Notes under the pieces: generated by a model
The model's database searches: none
Seen by the model: only the letters and a program-made list of their open reading frames with translations
What the model was told of the DNA's origin: nothing
Program-made: the position numbers and the translations under genes
NCBI GenBank assembly: GCA_026391005.1
Contig: JAPLEV010000048.1
Coordinates: 30,377-94,376, forward strand
Direction of reading: 5' to 3'
Length of the DNA stretch: 64,000 bases
From: Flavobacteriia bacterium
Lineage (GTDB): Bacteria; Bacteroidota; Bacteroidia; Flavobacteriales_D; Crocinitomicaceae
Shown here: piece by piece, positions 52,429 to 61,993 of the stretch
How the letters are laid out: each line of letters starts with the position of its first letter
How positions within the stretch are numbered: position 1 is the first letter of the stretch

Positions 52429-53286
52429 ATGGAGCGCAATCGTAATTTTATCGCAGAATTAAAATATGAACTTCGTCAAGGTAAAATGACAAACCGACTC
52501 ATCATTATAAATGTTGGTGTTTTTATTATCATTCAAATATGTAGTGCATTCGCAAGACTTGGAAAAATCGATGCTCATGAATTCATTCATATGATATTTG
52601 CCTTGGATACAAAGGTTGACCAAGTCATTCAGCATCCATGGGGAATCATAACCAGTATATTCTCGCATTTTGACTTTATACATTTAGCGTTTAATATGCT
52701 ATTTTTATATTTTGCTGGTAAGATTCATGAAGAAACCTTTAATGGCAAACAGCTACTTTATACCTATATAATTGGGGGAATCTTTGGCGGGCTTGCAGAA
52801 ATTTTGATCCAATTCATTTTCTATCCTGACGGTAATCCCACTTCCGTTATTGGTGCAAGTGGTTCTATTATGGCGCTATTTGCAGCAGTTGCTTTCCATC
52901 GACCTAATACCAAAGTCTTTATTTTTAGCAAATTTTCAATTCGAATTTATTTTTTAGCCCTACTTTTTTTAATTCAAGACATCGTAGGAATTGGAAAAAA
53001 TGACGGAGTGGCGCATTTTGCACATATAGGAGGTGTCCTATTTGGCGTCATATCAGTTTATTTTAACGCAGAAAAATTCCAAGGTATATTTAAGCCTATC
53101 TTCACAAAAACAAAAAACAATACGTCCAAAAGTCGACCGAAATCCGATGAGGAATATAACACAGAAAAAATAAACCGACAGATAAAAACAGATATAATCC
53201 TGGATAAAATTGCAAAAGGAGGATATGATTCATTAACAAAAAGCGAAAAAGATTTCCTCTTTAATCAAAGTAAAAATGGAAAATAA
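52429..53286 (+). CDS. Rhomboid family protease with C-terminal cytoplasmic extension
   Basis: The 285-residue protein has the rhomboid core with HFDFIHLAFNMLFLYFAG, the catalytic serine in VIGASGSIMALFAA, and the histidine in VAHFAHIGGVLFG. About 60 hydrophilic residues follow the last helix (SKSRPKSDEEYNTEKINRQIK, DIILDKIAKGGYDSLTKSEKDFL), a tail also found on other Bacteroidota rhomboids (DUF6576-like). Two adjacent rhomboid genes suggest non-redundant substrates or a duplication. It overlaps the EEP-family gene by 11 bases. Confidence 0.92.
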   Translation: MERNRNFIAELKYELRQGKMTNRLIIINVGVFIIIQICSAFARLGKIDAHEFIHMIFALDTKVDQVIQHPWGIITSIFSHFDFIHLAFNMLFLYFAGKIHEETFNGKQLLYTYIIGGIFGGLAEILIQFIFYPDGNPTSVIGASGSIMALFAAVAFHRPNTKVFIFSKFSIRIYFLALLFLIQDIVGIGKNDGVAHFAHIGGVLFGVISVYFNAEKFQGIFKPIFTKTKNNTSKSRPKSDEEYNTEKINRQIKTDIILDKIAKGGYDSLTKSEKDFLFNQSKNGK

Positions 53287-54388
53287 GCACAAAAAGTTTA
53301 GGTTTTTATCGCTATTAATGAAGTTATTGACAGCACTCACTTTTTTATGCTTATTGCTCAGTTACCTTGCACCCTATTTTCATCCAAAAACAATCACAAT
53401 TCTTCCTTTTTTCGGAATTTGCTACCCGATATTTTTAATGGCGACGTTATTGTTTTTAGTGTTTTGGTCGATTTTACGCTCAAAATGGGCGATTTTTTGC
53501 CTTTTTATACTAATAATTGGAGGAAAACTTCATTTTCGCTCAATTGCCATTCAACTATTACCTGCTGAAACAGAACCTAATAATTCATTATCGGTATTGA
53601 GTTATAATGTTCGTCTTTTTGGAATTTATCAAGAGAATTCTTATGCTAATCGCGACAATATTTTTGCATATTTGAGAAAAGAAAATCCAGATGTTGCCTG
53701 TTTTCAAGAATACTACCAACAAGATAAGCCTACAAAATTTGAGACCTTTGACTCGCTCGCCAATGTATTAAAATTCGTGGATTATCATGCACGAACCGCC
53801 CACAGAAGAAAAGGGCGAAAAAACTTTGGCGTTGCTATTTTTTCTAAATACCCGATGATTGCGAGAGGAGATGTGATTTTTGATTCGCAAGGTAAAGCCG
53901 ACTTGAACTATTGTATATTTTCAGATATTATTAAAAATAAAGATACATTTAGAATTTATAATGTCCACCTTCAATCAATTAAACTGAGTAAAGCAGAAGA
54001 AGAATTAGAGGGCTTTATAGGTGAAGACACATCGAAAGACTTTGATGTTATTAATGTAATAAGGAAACTAAAAGTTGCTTATCAGAAAAGAGCTGAGCAA
54101 GCAAGAAAAATAATCTCTCACATGAAAAAATCACCTCACCCTATTATTGTTTGTGGGGACTTTAACGACACACCTATGTCATACACCTATAATCAGTTCG
54201 ACCGATTACTTAATGATGCTTTCAGGAATTCATCTTGGGGAATCGGTAGAACGTACATGGGAAGATTACCAGCAGGAAGAATCGATTATATTTTTCATTC
54301 ATCCGACCTAAATTCTTCGTCATTCAAGATTCAAAAAGAAGTGTTTAGTGATCATTTAGCAATTTCCTGCAAGATATATAAACCATGA
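53276..54388 (+). CDS. Endonuclease/exonuclease/phosphatase family membrane protein
   Basis: The 370-residue protein has three hydrophobic N-terminal segments (about 10-95), then a domain of the EEP fold (about 105-370). Seen are LSVLSYNVRLFG, DVACFQEYY with the metal-binding glutamate, YNVHLQS, IIVCGDFNDTPMSYTY and the final SDHLAISCKI histidine. The active site should face the periplasm. A nucleic acid or phospholipid phosphoester may be the substrate. It overlaps the downstream gene by four bases. Confidence 0.9.
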   Translation: MENKHKKFRFLSLLMKLLTALTFLCLLLSYLAPYFHPKTITILPFFGICYPIFLMATLLFLVFWSILRSKWAIFCLFILIIGGKLHFRSIAIQLLPAETEPNNSLSVLSYNVRLFGIYQENSYANRDNIFAYLRKENPDVACFQEYYQQDKPTKFETFDSLANVLKFVDYHARTAHRRKGRKNFGVAIFSKYPMIARGDVIFDSQGKADLNYCIFSDIIKNKDTFRIYNVHLQSIKLSKAEEELEGFIGEDTSKDFDVINVIRKLKVAYQKRAEQARKIISHMKKSPHPIIVCGDFNDTPMSYTYNQFDRLLNDAFRNSSWGIGRTYMGRLPAGRIDYIFHSSDLNSSSFKIQKEVFSDHLAISCKIYKP

Positions 54389-55002
54389 TTATTGAAATCG
54401 ACCCCCAATCAATCGATAAAAGAAAAATTCAACAAATTGTCCACGAGTTAAACAAGGGTAGTATCGCTATTGTACCTACAGACACAATTTATGCAGTAGT
54501 ATGCAAGCTAAATTCAACAAAAGGATTAGCTGCCTTAGCGCTGTTTAAGAAAGAAAAAATAAGTAAACTTAAGTGTTCACTTCTCTTTCACGATTTTTCT
54601 CAACTAGCAGCTTATACCGCTCCCATTGACCGCCCAATTTTCCGTTTGCTGAAAAATAATCTTCCTGGACCCTTTACCTTTATTCTTAAAGCAAGCAACC
54701 AAGTAGGAAAATTCTTTTCCTCATCCAAAGTAGAAATTGGAATGAGAATACCAAATAATGAAATTATTAAAGAAATTCTATGCTCACTTGACGCCCCCTT
54801 AGTATCAACTTCCTTACATCACATAGAAGATGAAATCAGGGTGTATTATTCTGACCCAACTGAAATTTATGAGCATTTTTCGGATAAAATTGATGTGATT
54901 GTTTTAGGTGGAACAGGCTTGTTAACCCATTCTACTATTGTAGATTGCACAAAAGGAGATGCGATTATTACGCGACAAGGATTAGGGATCTTAAGCGAAT
55001 AA
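54385..55002 (+). CDS. YrdC/Sua5/YciO domain protein
   Basis: The 205-residue protein has a single YrdC-like domain with IAIVPTDTIYAVVCKLNS, the substrate-loop FKKEKISKLKCSLLFHD and GPFTFILKAS. This fold makes threonylcarbamoyl-AMP for the t6A modification of tRNA. The loop is closer to the YciO type than the canonical K-R/SxN arrangement, and no Sua5 C-terminal domain is present. It may be the cell's TsaC or a paralogue. It starts within the end of the EEP gene and is followed by an amidotransferase gene. Confidence 0.85.
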   Translation: MIIEIDPQSIDKRKIQQIVHELNKGSIAIVPTDTIYAVVCKLNSTKGLAALALFKKEKISKLKCSLLFHDFSQLAAYTAPIDRPIFRLLKNNLPGPFTFILKASNQVGKFFSSSKVEIGMRIPNNEIIKEILCSLDAPLVSTSLHHIEDEIRVYYSDPTEIYEHFSDKIDVIVLGGTGLLTHSTIVDCTKGDAIITRQGLGILSE

Positions 55003-55004
55003 AT

Positions 55005-55574
55005 ATGATTTTAATAGTAGACTGTGGAAGTCAAAAGACACCATTCATTGAAGACTGTATTAACGAGTTAGATGATTATTTGACCATTCCATTAAGGGAT
55101 CTAACGATTGAATCTACCCAATCATTCCAAGGGATTATTTTATCAGGTGCTCCACTGCTAATCACTGAAATTAACATGGAAATCTATCTTACCAAATTTC
55201 AATGGTTAAAAGAGCTCACGATTCCCATCTTGGGTATATGCTTTGGACATCAATTACTAGGAATGTTATTTGGCGCCTACCCATCTCGCATGCGGGAAGA
55301 TCGTGATTGGCAGGAAATTGAAAAACTTAGTGATGATATGATCTTGGATAAACTTCCCTCTTCTTTTTCAATGATGGAAGACCATTGCGAGAGTATTTCA
55401 ATTCCAGCTGGATTTGATTTATTAGCCACTTCAGATGCTTGCGTTAACGAAATAATGCGCCATCAAAAGAAATTTCTTTACGGTGTTCAATTTCATCCTG
55501 AGGTATCAGGCAATAGTGGCATGATTCTTTTTCAGAACTTCTACAACATTTGCCAAACGCATAAGAAAGCCTAA
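55005..55574 (+). CDS. Class I glutamine amidotransferase (GuaA N-terminal-like)
   Basis: With the ATG at 55005 (2 bases after the YrdC-domain stop) the protein is 189 residues. It has the class I fold: MILIVDCGSQKTPFIEDCI, LSGAPLLIT, the nucleophile cysteine in ILGICFGHQLLG, and GVQFHPEVSG with the His-Glu pair. It resembles the GMP synthetase amidotransferase half, but there is no synthetase domain. It probably delivers ammonia to an unidentified partner. It is last in the mutL-led run and is followed by a terminator. Confidence 0.87.
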   Translation: MILIVDCGSQKTPFIEDCINELDDYLTIPLRDLTIESTQSFQGIILSGAPLLITEINMEIYLTKFQWLKELTIPILGICFGHQLLGMLFGAYPSRMREDRDWQEIEKLSDDMILDKLPSSFSMMEDHCESISIPAGFDLLATSDACVNEIMRHQKKFLYGVQFHPEVSGNSGMILFQNFYNICQTHKKA

Positions 55575-55591
55575 TAAAATTAGGGCATAAA

Positions 55592-55615
55592 AAAAGGCGA
55601 CCAAGGCCGCCTTTT
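55592..55615. terminator. Bidirectional terminator
   Basis: AAAAGGCG (55592-55599) pairs with CGCCTTTT (55608-55615). It lies between the convergent amidotransferase and T9SS propeller genes. Confidence 0.86.
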
Positions 55616-55630
55616 ATCTTATTTAGACAA

Positions 55631-58555
55631 TTACATTTTAATAAATTTAACAGACTCCACTTGTTTCCCTGAAACAAATTTAATGATGTAAGTTCCGTTC
55701 GGAATATCATCACCATCAATAAACAAGGTGTTTTCTCCCGCTGGTCTATTCTGATCTACTACTGTTTTTATTAATCGACCAGTAATTGAATATACCTGAG
55801 CAGTAACTGAACCTGATTTAGCTAAATTGAAAGACAAAGTAGTAGAGTTATTCGTTGGATTTGGATACGTCTTCATTTTCGTTTTAAAGTTTTCACCCGA
55901 GCTTGAATTATTATCTCCAATACCTAAATAAGCGGCAGAGCTCCAAATTCCTCTTCCATAAGTTCCAATGTAAATTTCTCCCGGTCGATTATTTCCTTCT
56001 TCAAAAGTTCGCCATGACTGTCTTACTTCGAATACAGGGGTCCCCTCAAAACCTGTTGAAGAATTATCCCAAGAAGCACCACCGTTTTCAGTTACAAAAA
56101 CTCCACTTGAAGTACCAACAACGATAATATCTGAATCATCACGATCAATAATCCCGTCGTAGCATGCAACGCTAGGACTTGTTACAGCTCCTAATGCTGT
56201 AAATGTAGGAACGGCAGACGTTGCATTCAAAGAACGTCTGTTTACGCCATTAAATCCGGCAAAAAGAACAATGTCATTTGCATTATTAGGATTAATTGCT
56301 AAACCCTCATAACTAGTTGTCGTTATTTTAGTAGCCGTTGTATAAGTTGGCGTGGTAGCACCGGCACCTGTTCCGACATAGGCGACTTTGGCATTGAAAG
56401 CAGGGTCACTTGTATAAACACTTCCTAAACCATCAATACGCCATACACCAGAACCAGCAGACACATAACATTGCTCTAAGTTTTTAGAAAATTCAATGTC
56501 AACATTACTAAATCCACCTGCTCCTATTCCTTTGGCGATACAAACCCAGTTCACGAAAGTAGTTGACAAACGAAGTGCATTTCTCGTACCCCATAATTCA
56601 CCACCATTTATGTTTACATACACTAAAAACCAAGATTGATATGGATCTTGAACTCGAAGTGTATCCCAAGCAACATTGTAAATAACAGTATCTAAGCCCA
56701 TTTCCACAAGTTCCCCCGTCGCAACATTCTGCCCATAATTCATAGCACCAACCGTTAATGCAGGATTGTATGCTAAGGTGTCATCAAAATAAAGATTTGA
56801 TGAGGCAATTACCGTAATTGAATCGCCCGAAGAAGTACTAGATACTCTAATTATATCACCAACCTCGTAGTTTTTGGTAGCGATAAAAGAAACTGAATCT
56901 TCCGAATTCAAATCATAATTTTCTGCCAATACAAATTCAGTATGAAAAGGGTGTATTGAACCTTCTGTTCCAGGATCAGGATAAGTACCGGGTAATACCA
57001 CATCAAAAGCGGTAGAGGTAGCACCTTTGTCGCCCGAACGACGAACTGAATTATAATATATAGAGGTAAACATTACCTTAGGATTGAAATAGGAGATTTC
57101 GCATTCGAAACCATCACCTCCAGAAATTTCAGTAAATTGTTTAAAAGTTGACCCGGTGTGATCATTGTAAAGCGTACCATTATCTTGTGCCCCACCCATA
57201 ACAGAACCATCTCTATCAAAAGCAATTCCATAAAACTGAGTAACGTTGTACCCTCTATTGGTCGGATACCAAACTTCTCCGAAATTATTTGAAACATTAA
57301 CACCTCCATCATTTCCGATATACAATCGGTTATTCGCATCCCACTTCATTTCATGGTTGTCAGCATGAACATATATAGAACTGCTAGGATTAACAAACCA
57401 CTGACTTATTTTTTCAAATCCACCAGAAGGAGGATTATTTACTGTTTGGTTCCACTTCCAAATATCAATACCACCGATAAGAATTTGTTTTGGATCGGTA
57501 GGTTTAACAGAAACGATTGAATTGTAAGTACCTTGATCACGGAAAATATCAAACTCATTTGGTGGACCAGAAGCACCAACGAATTGATACCAAGTCTGAC
57601 CAGCATCGTGAGAAACATGCATACTTAATAGGTTGCTATTCGTTCTAACAGCATATAACGAGTAGTTATTAGAAGAATTTTTGATAGCTGAAACCGCAAA
57701 TTCGATTCTTCCAGCACCTGTTGGAACAAGGTTACTAGCTATCGCACCCGACTTATCTGAAAAACTTAGGCCTCCATCTGTTGAAACGAATACTTTACTT
57801 GAACCAAATGAAGCGATAATTACTTGACCATCTTTAGACATTTTTAATGCAAAGCAACCACCTGAAGAAGCTGGAACTGTTGTCATTGAAGGATCACCTA
57901 CTTTCCACTTTCTCATTCCAGAAGCAGTTGCCATGAAAACATAATTATCGACATCAGAGCTTACAATTTCAGTACAATTAGTAAGACCTGGAATAGATGC
58001 CCAAGTCAAACCAAAATCAGTAGTATACCAAACTCCGTTACCATTCCAACCTTCTTGATTGGAACCAGTAGCTACGAACAAAGTTCCATCTGGTGTTTGC
58101 GTCATACTAGAAATGTATGGGTTTGCACCTGCAGCAATATACTCATTGACACGCGTCCAAAGATTGCCTTTATTCGATGAAACGAACAAACCACCTGAAA
58201 CACCACCAGCCCAAACACGATTAATATTTGTTCTATCTGGTTGAACAGCACGCGTTCGGCCACCGATATTATCAGGACCTTGTTCCGTAAAACTAATCGT
58301 TTTGGACATTTTCATTTTGGAAACTTCCTTTTGAATTTGAGCGAGCACTTCTGCTGTAACAGGCTGACCAGTAGCTACATCGATATACCTAGCTTTCAAC
58401 CATTCAGCAGCATCGTCTGATTTTGTTTCCTTTAAGAATGAAAAACCTGTGGTTTTATATGCAGCGGAATTTGTTTTTTCCCACGGCGAAATAAAAAACG
58501 CAGCTGTGGCAGAAACTAGAACAGTAGTTGCTATTAATAAGTACTTTTTATTCAT
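55631..58555 (-). CDS. T9SS-exported sortilin/BNR-type beta-propeller protein
   Basis: The 974-residue protein has an N-terminal signal-anchor-like segment (MNKKYLLIATTVLVSATAAF), a short helical region (40-90), and then many Asp-box/BNR blades such as GGLFVSSNKGNLW, VFVSTDGGLSF, MHVSHDAGQTWY and VFVTENGGASWDNS. A type A T9SS sorting domain closes it (MKTYPNPTNNSTTLSFNL ... NGTYIIKFVSGK). It resembles VPS10/sortilin-like exoproteins known in Bacteroidota. Enzymatic activity is uncertain. It is monocistronic. Confidence 0.9.
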   Translation of the reverse strand: MNKKYLLIATTVLVSATAAFFISPWEKTNSAAYKTTGFSFLKETKSDDAAEWLKARYIDVATGQPVTAEVLAQIQKEVSKMKMSKTISFTEQGPDNIGGRTRAVQPDRTNINRVWAGGVSGGLFVSSNKGNLWTRVNEYIAAGANPYISSMTQTPDGTLFVATGSNQEGWNGNGVWYTTDFGLTWASIPGLTNCTEIVSSDVDNYVFMATASGMRKWKVGDPSMTTVPASSGGCFALKMSKDGQVIIASFGSSKVFVSTDGGLSFSDKSGAIASNLVPTGAGRIEFAVSAIKNSSNNYSLYAVRTNSNLLSMHVSHDAGQTWYQFVGASGPPNEFDIFRDQGTYNSIVSVKPTDPKQILIGGIDIWKWNQTVNNPPSGGFEKISQWFVNPSSSIYVHADNHEMKWDANNRLYIGNDGGVNVSNNFGEVWYPTNRGYNVTQFYGIAFDRDGSVMGGAQDNGTLYNDHTGSTFKQFTEISGGDGFECEISYFNPKVMFTSIYYNSVRRSGDKGATSTAFDVVLPGTYPDPGTEGSIHPFHTEFVLAENYDLNSEDSVSFIATKNYEVGDIIRVSSTSSGDSITVIASSNLYFDDTLAYNPALTVGAMNYGQNVATGELVEMGLDTVIYNVAWDTLRVQDPYQSWFLVYVNINGGELWGTRNALRLSTTFVNWVCIAKGIGAGGFSNVDIEFSKNLEQCYVSAGSGVWRIDGLGSVYTSDPAFNAKVAYVGTGAGATTPTYTTATKITTTSYEGLAINPNNANDIVLFAGFNGVNRRSLNATSAVPTFTALGAVTSPSVACYDGIIDRDDSDIIVVGTSSGVFVTENGGASWDNSSTGFEGTPVFEVRQSWRTFEEGNNRPGEIYIGTYGRGIWSSAAYLGIGDNNSSSGENFKTKMKTYPNPTNNSTTLSFNLAKSGSVTAQVYSITGRLIKTVVDQNRPAGENTLFIDGDDIPNGTYIIKFVSGKQVESVKFIKM

Positions 58556-58588
58556 AAACTATGATTTATTGTTTTAATACTACAATGA

Positions 58589-58596
58589 CAAATATA
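58589..58596 (-). promoter_or_regulatory. -7 element of the large T9SS propeller gene
   Basis: TATATTTG on the minus strand (58596 to 58589) matches TAnnTTTG and lies 33 bases before the start at 58555, leaving a leader of about 29 bases. Confidence 0.52.
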
Positions 58597-58670
58597 ATGA
58601 AAAAATGTTTTCATTTTAATCTTTTAAAGCAAGATTTTTTTGTGGCAAAACAGAACAACAAATGATCGCT

Positions 58671-59537
58671 TTAAAACAAATGCTTCTCAGCGTGGTAAGA
58701 AGACCTTACTAAAGGCCCTGATTCCACGTATTTAAAGCCCAGATTCAGTGCGAATTCTTTGTAGTATTGAAATTGATCTGGAGTAACAAATTCCATTACT
58801 GGAAGATGCTTTGCTGTTGGTTGCAGGTATTGGCCTAAGGTGAGTACATCGACATGAACATTCGCCAAATCTTGAATTGTTTCAAGCACCTCTTCTACAC
58901 TTTCACCCAAGCCGAGCATAACACCAGATTTGGTTCGCACGCCTCCTTTTTTTAAGCGGAATAGCAATTCTAAACTACGATCGTATTTCGCTTGAATTCT
59001 TACTTGTTTAGTTAACCTTCGAACGGTTTCTAAATTATGAGAAACCATTTCTGGAGCAACGTCAATTATTTGTTGAAGGTTTTCCCATTTGCCGGCAAAA
59101 TCTGGAATGAGCGTTTCCATGGTGGTATTGGGAGATTGAGCACGAATAGCCTTTACCGTTTGCACCCAAATCGCAGCGCCGCCATCCTTTAGATCATCTC
59201 GATCAACTGAGGTAATTACGGCGTGCTTCACCCCCATTAACTTGATACTATTCGCTACTCGTCCAGGTTCAAATTCATCCACTGCTTCCGGCCTACCTGT
59301 TTGCACAGCACAAAAACCGCACGAACGGGTGCAGATATTCCCTAAAATCATAAAAGTTGCCGTTCCCTCGCCCCAACATTCCCCCATATTCGGACAGCTT
59401 CCACTTTGGCAAATGGTATGTAATTTATGCTCATCAACTAAGCTTCTGACCTTGCGGTAGCTTTCTCCAATAGGCAGCTTTACCCTTAGCCAACTTGGTT
59501 TCTTTACACGTTTTATTTCCTTTGATTGATCCATCAT
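58671..59537 (-). CDS. lipA: Lipoyl synthase
   Basis: LipA is a radical-SAM enzyme that inserts two sulfur atoms into octanoyl chains on carrier proteins such as the E2 encoded in this window. The 288-residue protein has the auxiliary cluster ligands C43, C48, C54 ([12 protein letters not shown]) and the radical-SAM C69, C73, C76 (CTRSCGFC). The C-terminal SSYHAEKHL holds the serine ligand of the auxiliary cluster. Length is normal. No lipB is adjacent. Confidence 0.96.
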   Translation of the reverse strand: MMDQSKEIKRVKKPSWLRVKLPIGESYRKVRSLVDEHKLHTICQSGSCPNMGECWGEGTATFMILGNICTRSCGFCAVQTGRPEAVDEFEPGRVANSIKLMGVKHAVITSVDRDDLKDGGAAIWVQTVKAIRAQSPNTTMETLIPDFAGKWENLQQIIDVAPEMVSHNLETVRRLTKQVRIQAKYDRSLELLFRLKKGGVRTKSGVMLGLGESVEEVLETIQDLANVHVDVLTLGQYLQPTAKHLPVMEFVTPDQFQYYKEFALNLGFKYVESGPLVRSSYHAEKHLF

Positions 59538-59627
59538 AGTGGTACAAAATTCGTAAAAGTTCGCGAATTTATAATACTTTTAAATGAATAGTTTTTTTCA
59601 TTGTAGATAAGCCTTATTAAAAAGCAG

Positions 59628-59635
59628 TAACTTTG
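59628..59635 (+). promoter_or_regulatory. -7 element of the OsmC-rlmB unit
   Basis: TAACTTTG matches TAnnTTTG and ends 15 bases before the ATG at 59651. No -33 element is evident. Confidence 0.5.
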
Positions 59636-59650
59636 TTTTTTAAATAGGTC

Positions 59651-60049
59651 ATGGAAATCTCAACTGTTAATTACCTTGGAAGTCTAAGTACTGAATGCAT
59701 TCATCACTCGGGAAGTAAAATAAAAACTGACGCCCCAGTTGATAATCACGGATTGGGAGCTGCATTTTCGCCAACTGATTTAATGGCTACCTCCCTAGCA
59801 TCGTGCTTTATTACCATTGTGGGTATTTATTGCCAACAACATGACATACCGTTTACACATTGTACGGCAAAAGTTGAAAAAATAATGGCTTCGAATCCCC
59901 GAAAAATAGAAAGAATTAACATACATTTTAATTTTTCTGGCAACCAATGGGATGACAAAACGCTTAAAAAAGCGATTACCGCGGGCAAAACTTGTCCGGT
60001 GCACCTCACCTTAGATGGAAACGTAGAAATTACGTATATTTTTAGTTAA
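59651..60049 (+). CDS. OsmC/Ohr family peroxiredoxin-like protein
   Basis: The 132-residue protein has two redox-active cysteines: one in MATSLASCFITIVGIYC and one in GKTCPVHLTLDG, the arrangement of OsmC-type hydroperoxide reductases. Dimerising strands around FSPTDLMA also fit. It probably detoxifies organic peroxides in the cytoplasm. The gene ends one base before the rlmB start codon, so the two are likely one transcript. Confidence 0.88.
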   Translation: MEISTVNYLGSLSTECIHHSGSKIKTDAPVDNHGLGAAFSPTDLMATSLASCFITIVGIYCQQHDIPFTHCTAKVEKIMASNPRKIERINIHFNFSGNQWDDKTLKKAITAGKTCPVHLTLDGNVEITYIFS

Positions 60050-60050
60050 C

Positions 60051-60833
60051 ATGGAAAGAGAAAAGAACTACACACGGAAAGAAAAGTCAGATATTATATT
60101 TGGCATCCGCACCGTTATAGAAGCCGTTCAAGCTTCGAGAGAAATCAATAAAATATTGATTCAAAAAGGCATGAATAAAGATTTATTCATGGAACTTAAG
60201 AACGAATTGGCCGACAAAGACTACCAATTACAATTTGTTCCAGTTGAAAAGCTGAATGCCCTAACAGCTGGAAACCATCAAGGCGTTATTGCTTTTGTTT
60301 CACCGATTGTATATGGCGATATCCAAGTTATTGTTGACGATATGTTGCTAAAAGGCGAAAAACCGTGTATTTTAGTATTGGATCGCATAACAGACGTTCG
60401 AAATTTCGGAGCCATTGCACGAACAGCAGAATGCCAAGGAATAGATGCGATATTGATTCCATCTAAAGGATCTGCTTTGGTAACAGCCGACGCCATGAAA
60501 GCATCTGCGGGTGCATTGAATAGAATTACTGTTTGTAAAACAGACGAATTAAAAAACACCCTTTTTTACCTTCAGCAATCCGGATTAAGAATAGTAGCTT
60601 GTACAGAAAAAGCAAGCGTGCCGATTCAAAGTATTAACCTTCGCGGACCAATGGCCTTGCTTTTCGGATCAGAGGAAAGCGGGATCACTTCCGACTTAAT
60701 ATCCATGTCGGATGCTCGTTTGAAAATACCAATGAAAGGCGAGATCGCTTCTTTGAATGTAAGTGTTGCAGCTGGAATCGTGATGTATGAAAAGATGCGT
60801 CAAGAAGCTGAAGTCCTTTTCAAAAAAGATTAG
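60051..60833 (+). CDS. rlmB: 23S rRNA (guanosine-2'-O-)-methyltransferase RlmB family
   Basis: This 260-residue SpoU-type methyltransferase has an N-terminal substrate-binding domain (IIFGIRTVIEAVQASREINKI) and a C-terminal SPOUT knot. The knot motifs are LDRITDVRNFGAIARTAEC, LLFGSEESGIT and IPMKGEIASLNVSVAAGIVMYE. RlmB acts on G2251 in the 23S peptidyl-transferase region; closely related TrmH-group enzymes cannot be fully excluded. Its 3' end overlaps the convergent yjjG gene by four bases. Confidence 0.92.
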   Translation: MEREKNYTRKEKSDIIFGIRTVIEAVQASREINKILIQKGMNKDLFMELKNELADKDYQLQFVPVEKLNALTAGNHQGVIAFVSPIVYGDIQVIVDDMLLKGEKPCILVLDRITDVRNFGAIARTAECQGIDAILIPSKGSALVTADAMKASAGALNRITVCKTDELKNTLFYLQQSGLRIVACTEKASVPIQSINLRGPMALLFGSEESGITSDLISMSDARLKIPMKGEIASLNVSVAAGIVMYEKMRQEAEVLFKKD

Positions 60834-61543
60834 GCACTTAACAATTGGGCAGCCTTCTGCGGTATTTCGCTTAAATTAGAAATTCTATTCTCAAATTTCA
60901 AGGTGTTATTTTCATTTGGTTCAAACCAAAGTGCATGCATCCCAGCGTTAATTGCTCCAGAAATATCAGCACGATAGTCATCCCCTATCATAACTGAATT
61001 GTGTGCTTCCGCATTTGCCTCCTTTAGTGCATGCTTGAAAATATTCGGGTGAGGTTTATTAAAACCTATGTGTTCAGAGCAAACGACCACATCAAAAAAC
61101 GGCGAGAGACCTGTATTTTCCATTTTTTCAAATTGCACCTCAACAAAGCCATTCGTAATGATGTGTAAGTTAAAACCCATGGACTTCAAATCGGCTAATA
61201 CATTCAAGGCATTAGGGAAAAGTAATTTTTGTTTTGGCGATATTTCAACATATGCATCACCTATTCGAAGAATTTGTTCCTCATCTAGAACATTAAAAAC
61301 CTTTAGCGCTGATCTGAATCGCTCGTAGCGAAGCACGTCTTTCGTTAATTTACCTCGTCCATATTTTTTCCAAAGGAGCGCGTTTTTTTGATGATATACT
61401 TTATAGAACGAATCAAATCCCAAACATTTTTCCAATAATTTTTCTTGTTCAAGAATAGATCTTAATGCAAACTTAGAGTTACTATCAAAATCCCACAGCG
61501 TTCGGTCAAGATCAAAAAAAAGATGCTTATTTAAAAATAACAT
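60830..61543 (-). CDS. yjjG: YjjG family noncanonical pyrimidine nucleotidase
   Basis: This 237-residue HAD hydrolase has motif I LFFDLDRTLWDFDSNS with the nucleophile and acid aspartates, motif II IITNGF, the lysine of motif III in GFNKPHPNIF, and motif IV IGDDYRADISGA. The WDFDxN opening and cap sequence are typical of YjjG, which removes phosphate from noncanonical or damaged pyrimidine nucleotides. It is the last gene of the upp-led minus-strand unit and overlaps the gene before it by 17 bases. Confidence 0.92.
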   Translation of the reverse strand: MLFLNKHLFFDLDRTLWDFDSNSKFALRSILEQEKLLEKCLGFDSFYKVYHQKNALLWKKYGRGKLTKDVLRYERFRSALKVFNVLDEEQILRIGDAYVEISPKQKLLFPNALNVLADLKSMGFNLHIITNGFVEVQFEKMENTGLSPFFDVVVCSEHIGFNKPHPNIFKHALKEANAEAHNSVMIGDDYRADISGAINAGMHALWFEPNENNTLKFENRISNLSEIPQKAAQLLSA

Positions 61544-61991
61544 ACGCTAGAAATGTAGTAATGGCCCCATTTAATAACATTCCAAAAGCTATAAATAAAA
61601 AGGTGTTTTTATCTCCGCCATAAAATTTAGCCGCAATAATACTACCAATAGGAACAGATAAAAAGAAAGGAGCCCAAAAACAAATTCCTACTTTACCAAG
61701 GTTACGTCTAAGCCGAGCAATAAACTTATTAGATCGGGTGAATTTCTTTTTCTCTATAATTTTTTTCCCACTTGCTATAAACTTATTATTTTTTAATTCA
61801 GCACGCTTTGTAAAATACGCCATCAAACGACCACTACCAAAATAAAAAAAAGCGGAACTTACCGTTCCTCCAATCACCGCTGCAAAATAAGTCTCATAAA
61901 AATGCAAACCAAGCGGAACGCCTGCAAAAGGAGCAAATAAAAACTTTACAGTTGATAATAAAAAGATACTAGTAATTCCTCCCCAATCCAT
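61527..61991 (-). CDS. Small membrane protein of unknown function
   Basis: The 154-residue protein has four hydrophobic segments (near 4-22, 33-54, 103-120 and 130-152) with a basic cytoplasmic loop (KRAELKNNKFIASGKKIIEKKKFTRSNK split by the second and third helices). No family was recognised. It sits 2 bases after upp and overlaps yjjG, so its likely link is to pyrimidine salvage, but the loop and helices give no mechanism. Confidence 0.68.
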   Translation of the reverse strand: MDWGGITSIFLLSTVKFLFAPFAGVPLGLHFYETYFAAVIGGTVSSAFFYFGSGRLMAYFTKRAELKNNKFIASGKKIIEKKKFTRSNKFIARLRRNLGKVGICFWAPFFLSVPIGSIIAAKFYGGDKNTFLFIAFGMLLNGAITTFLAYVIFK

Positions 61992-61993
61992 CC

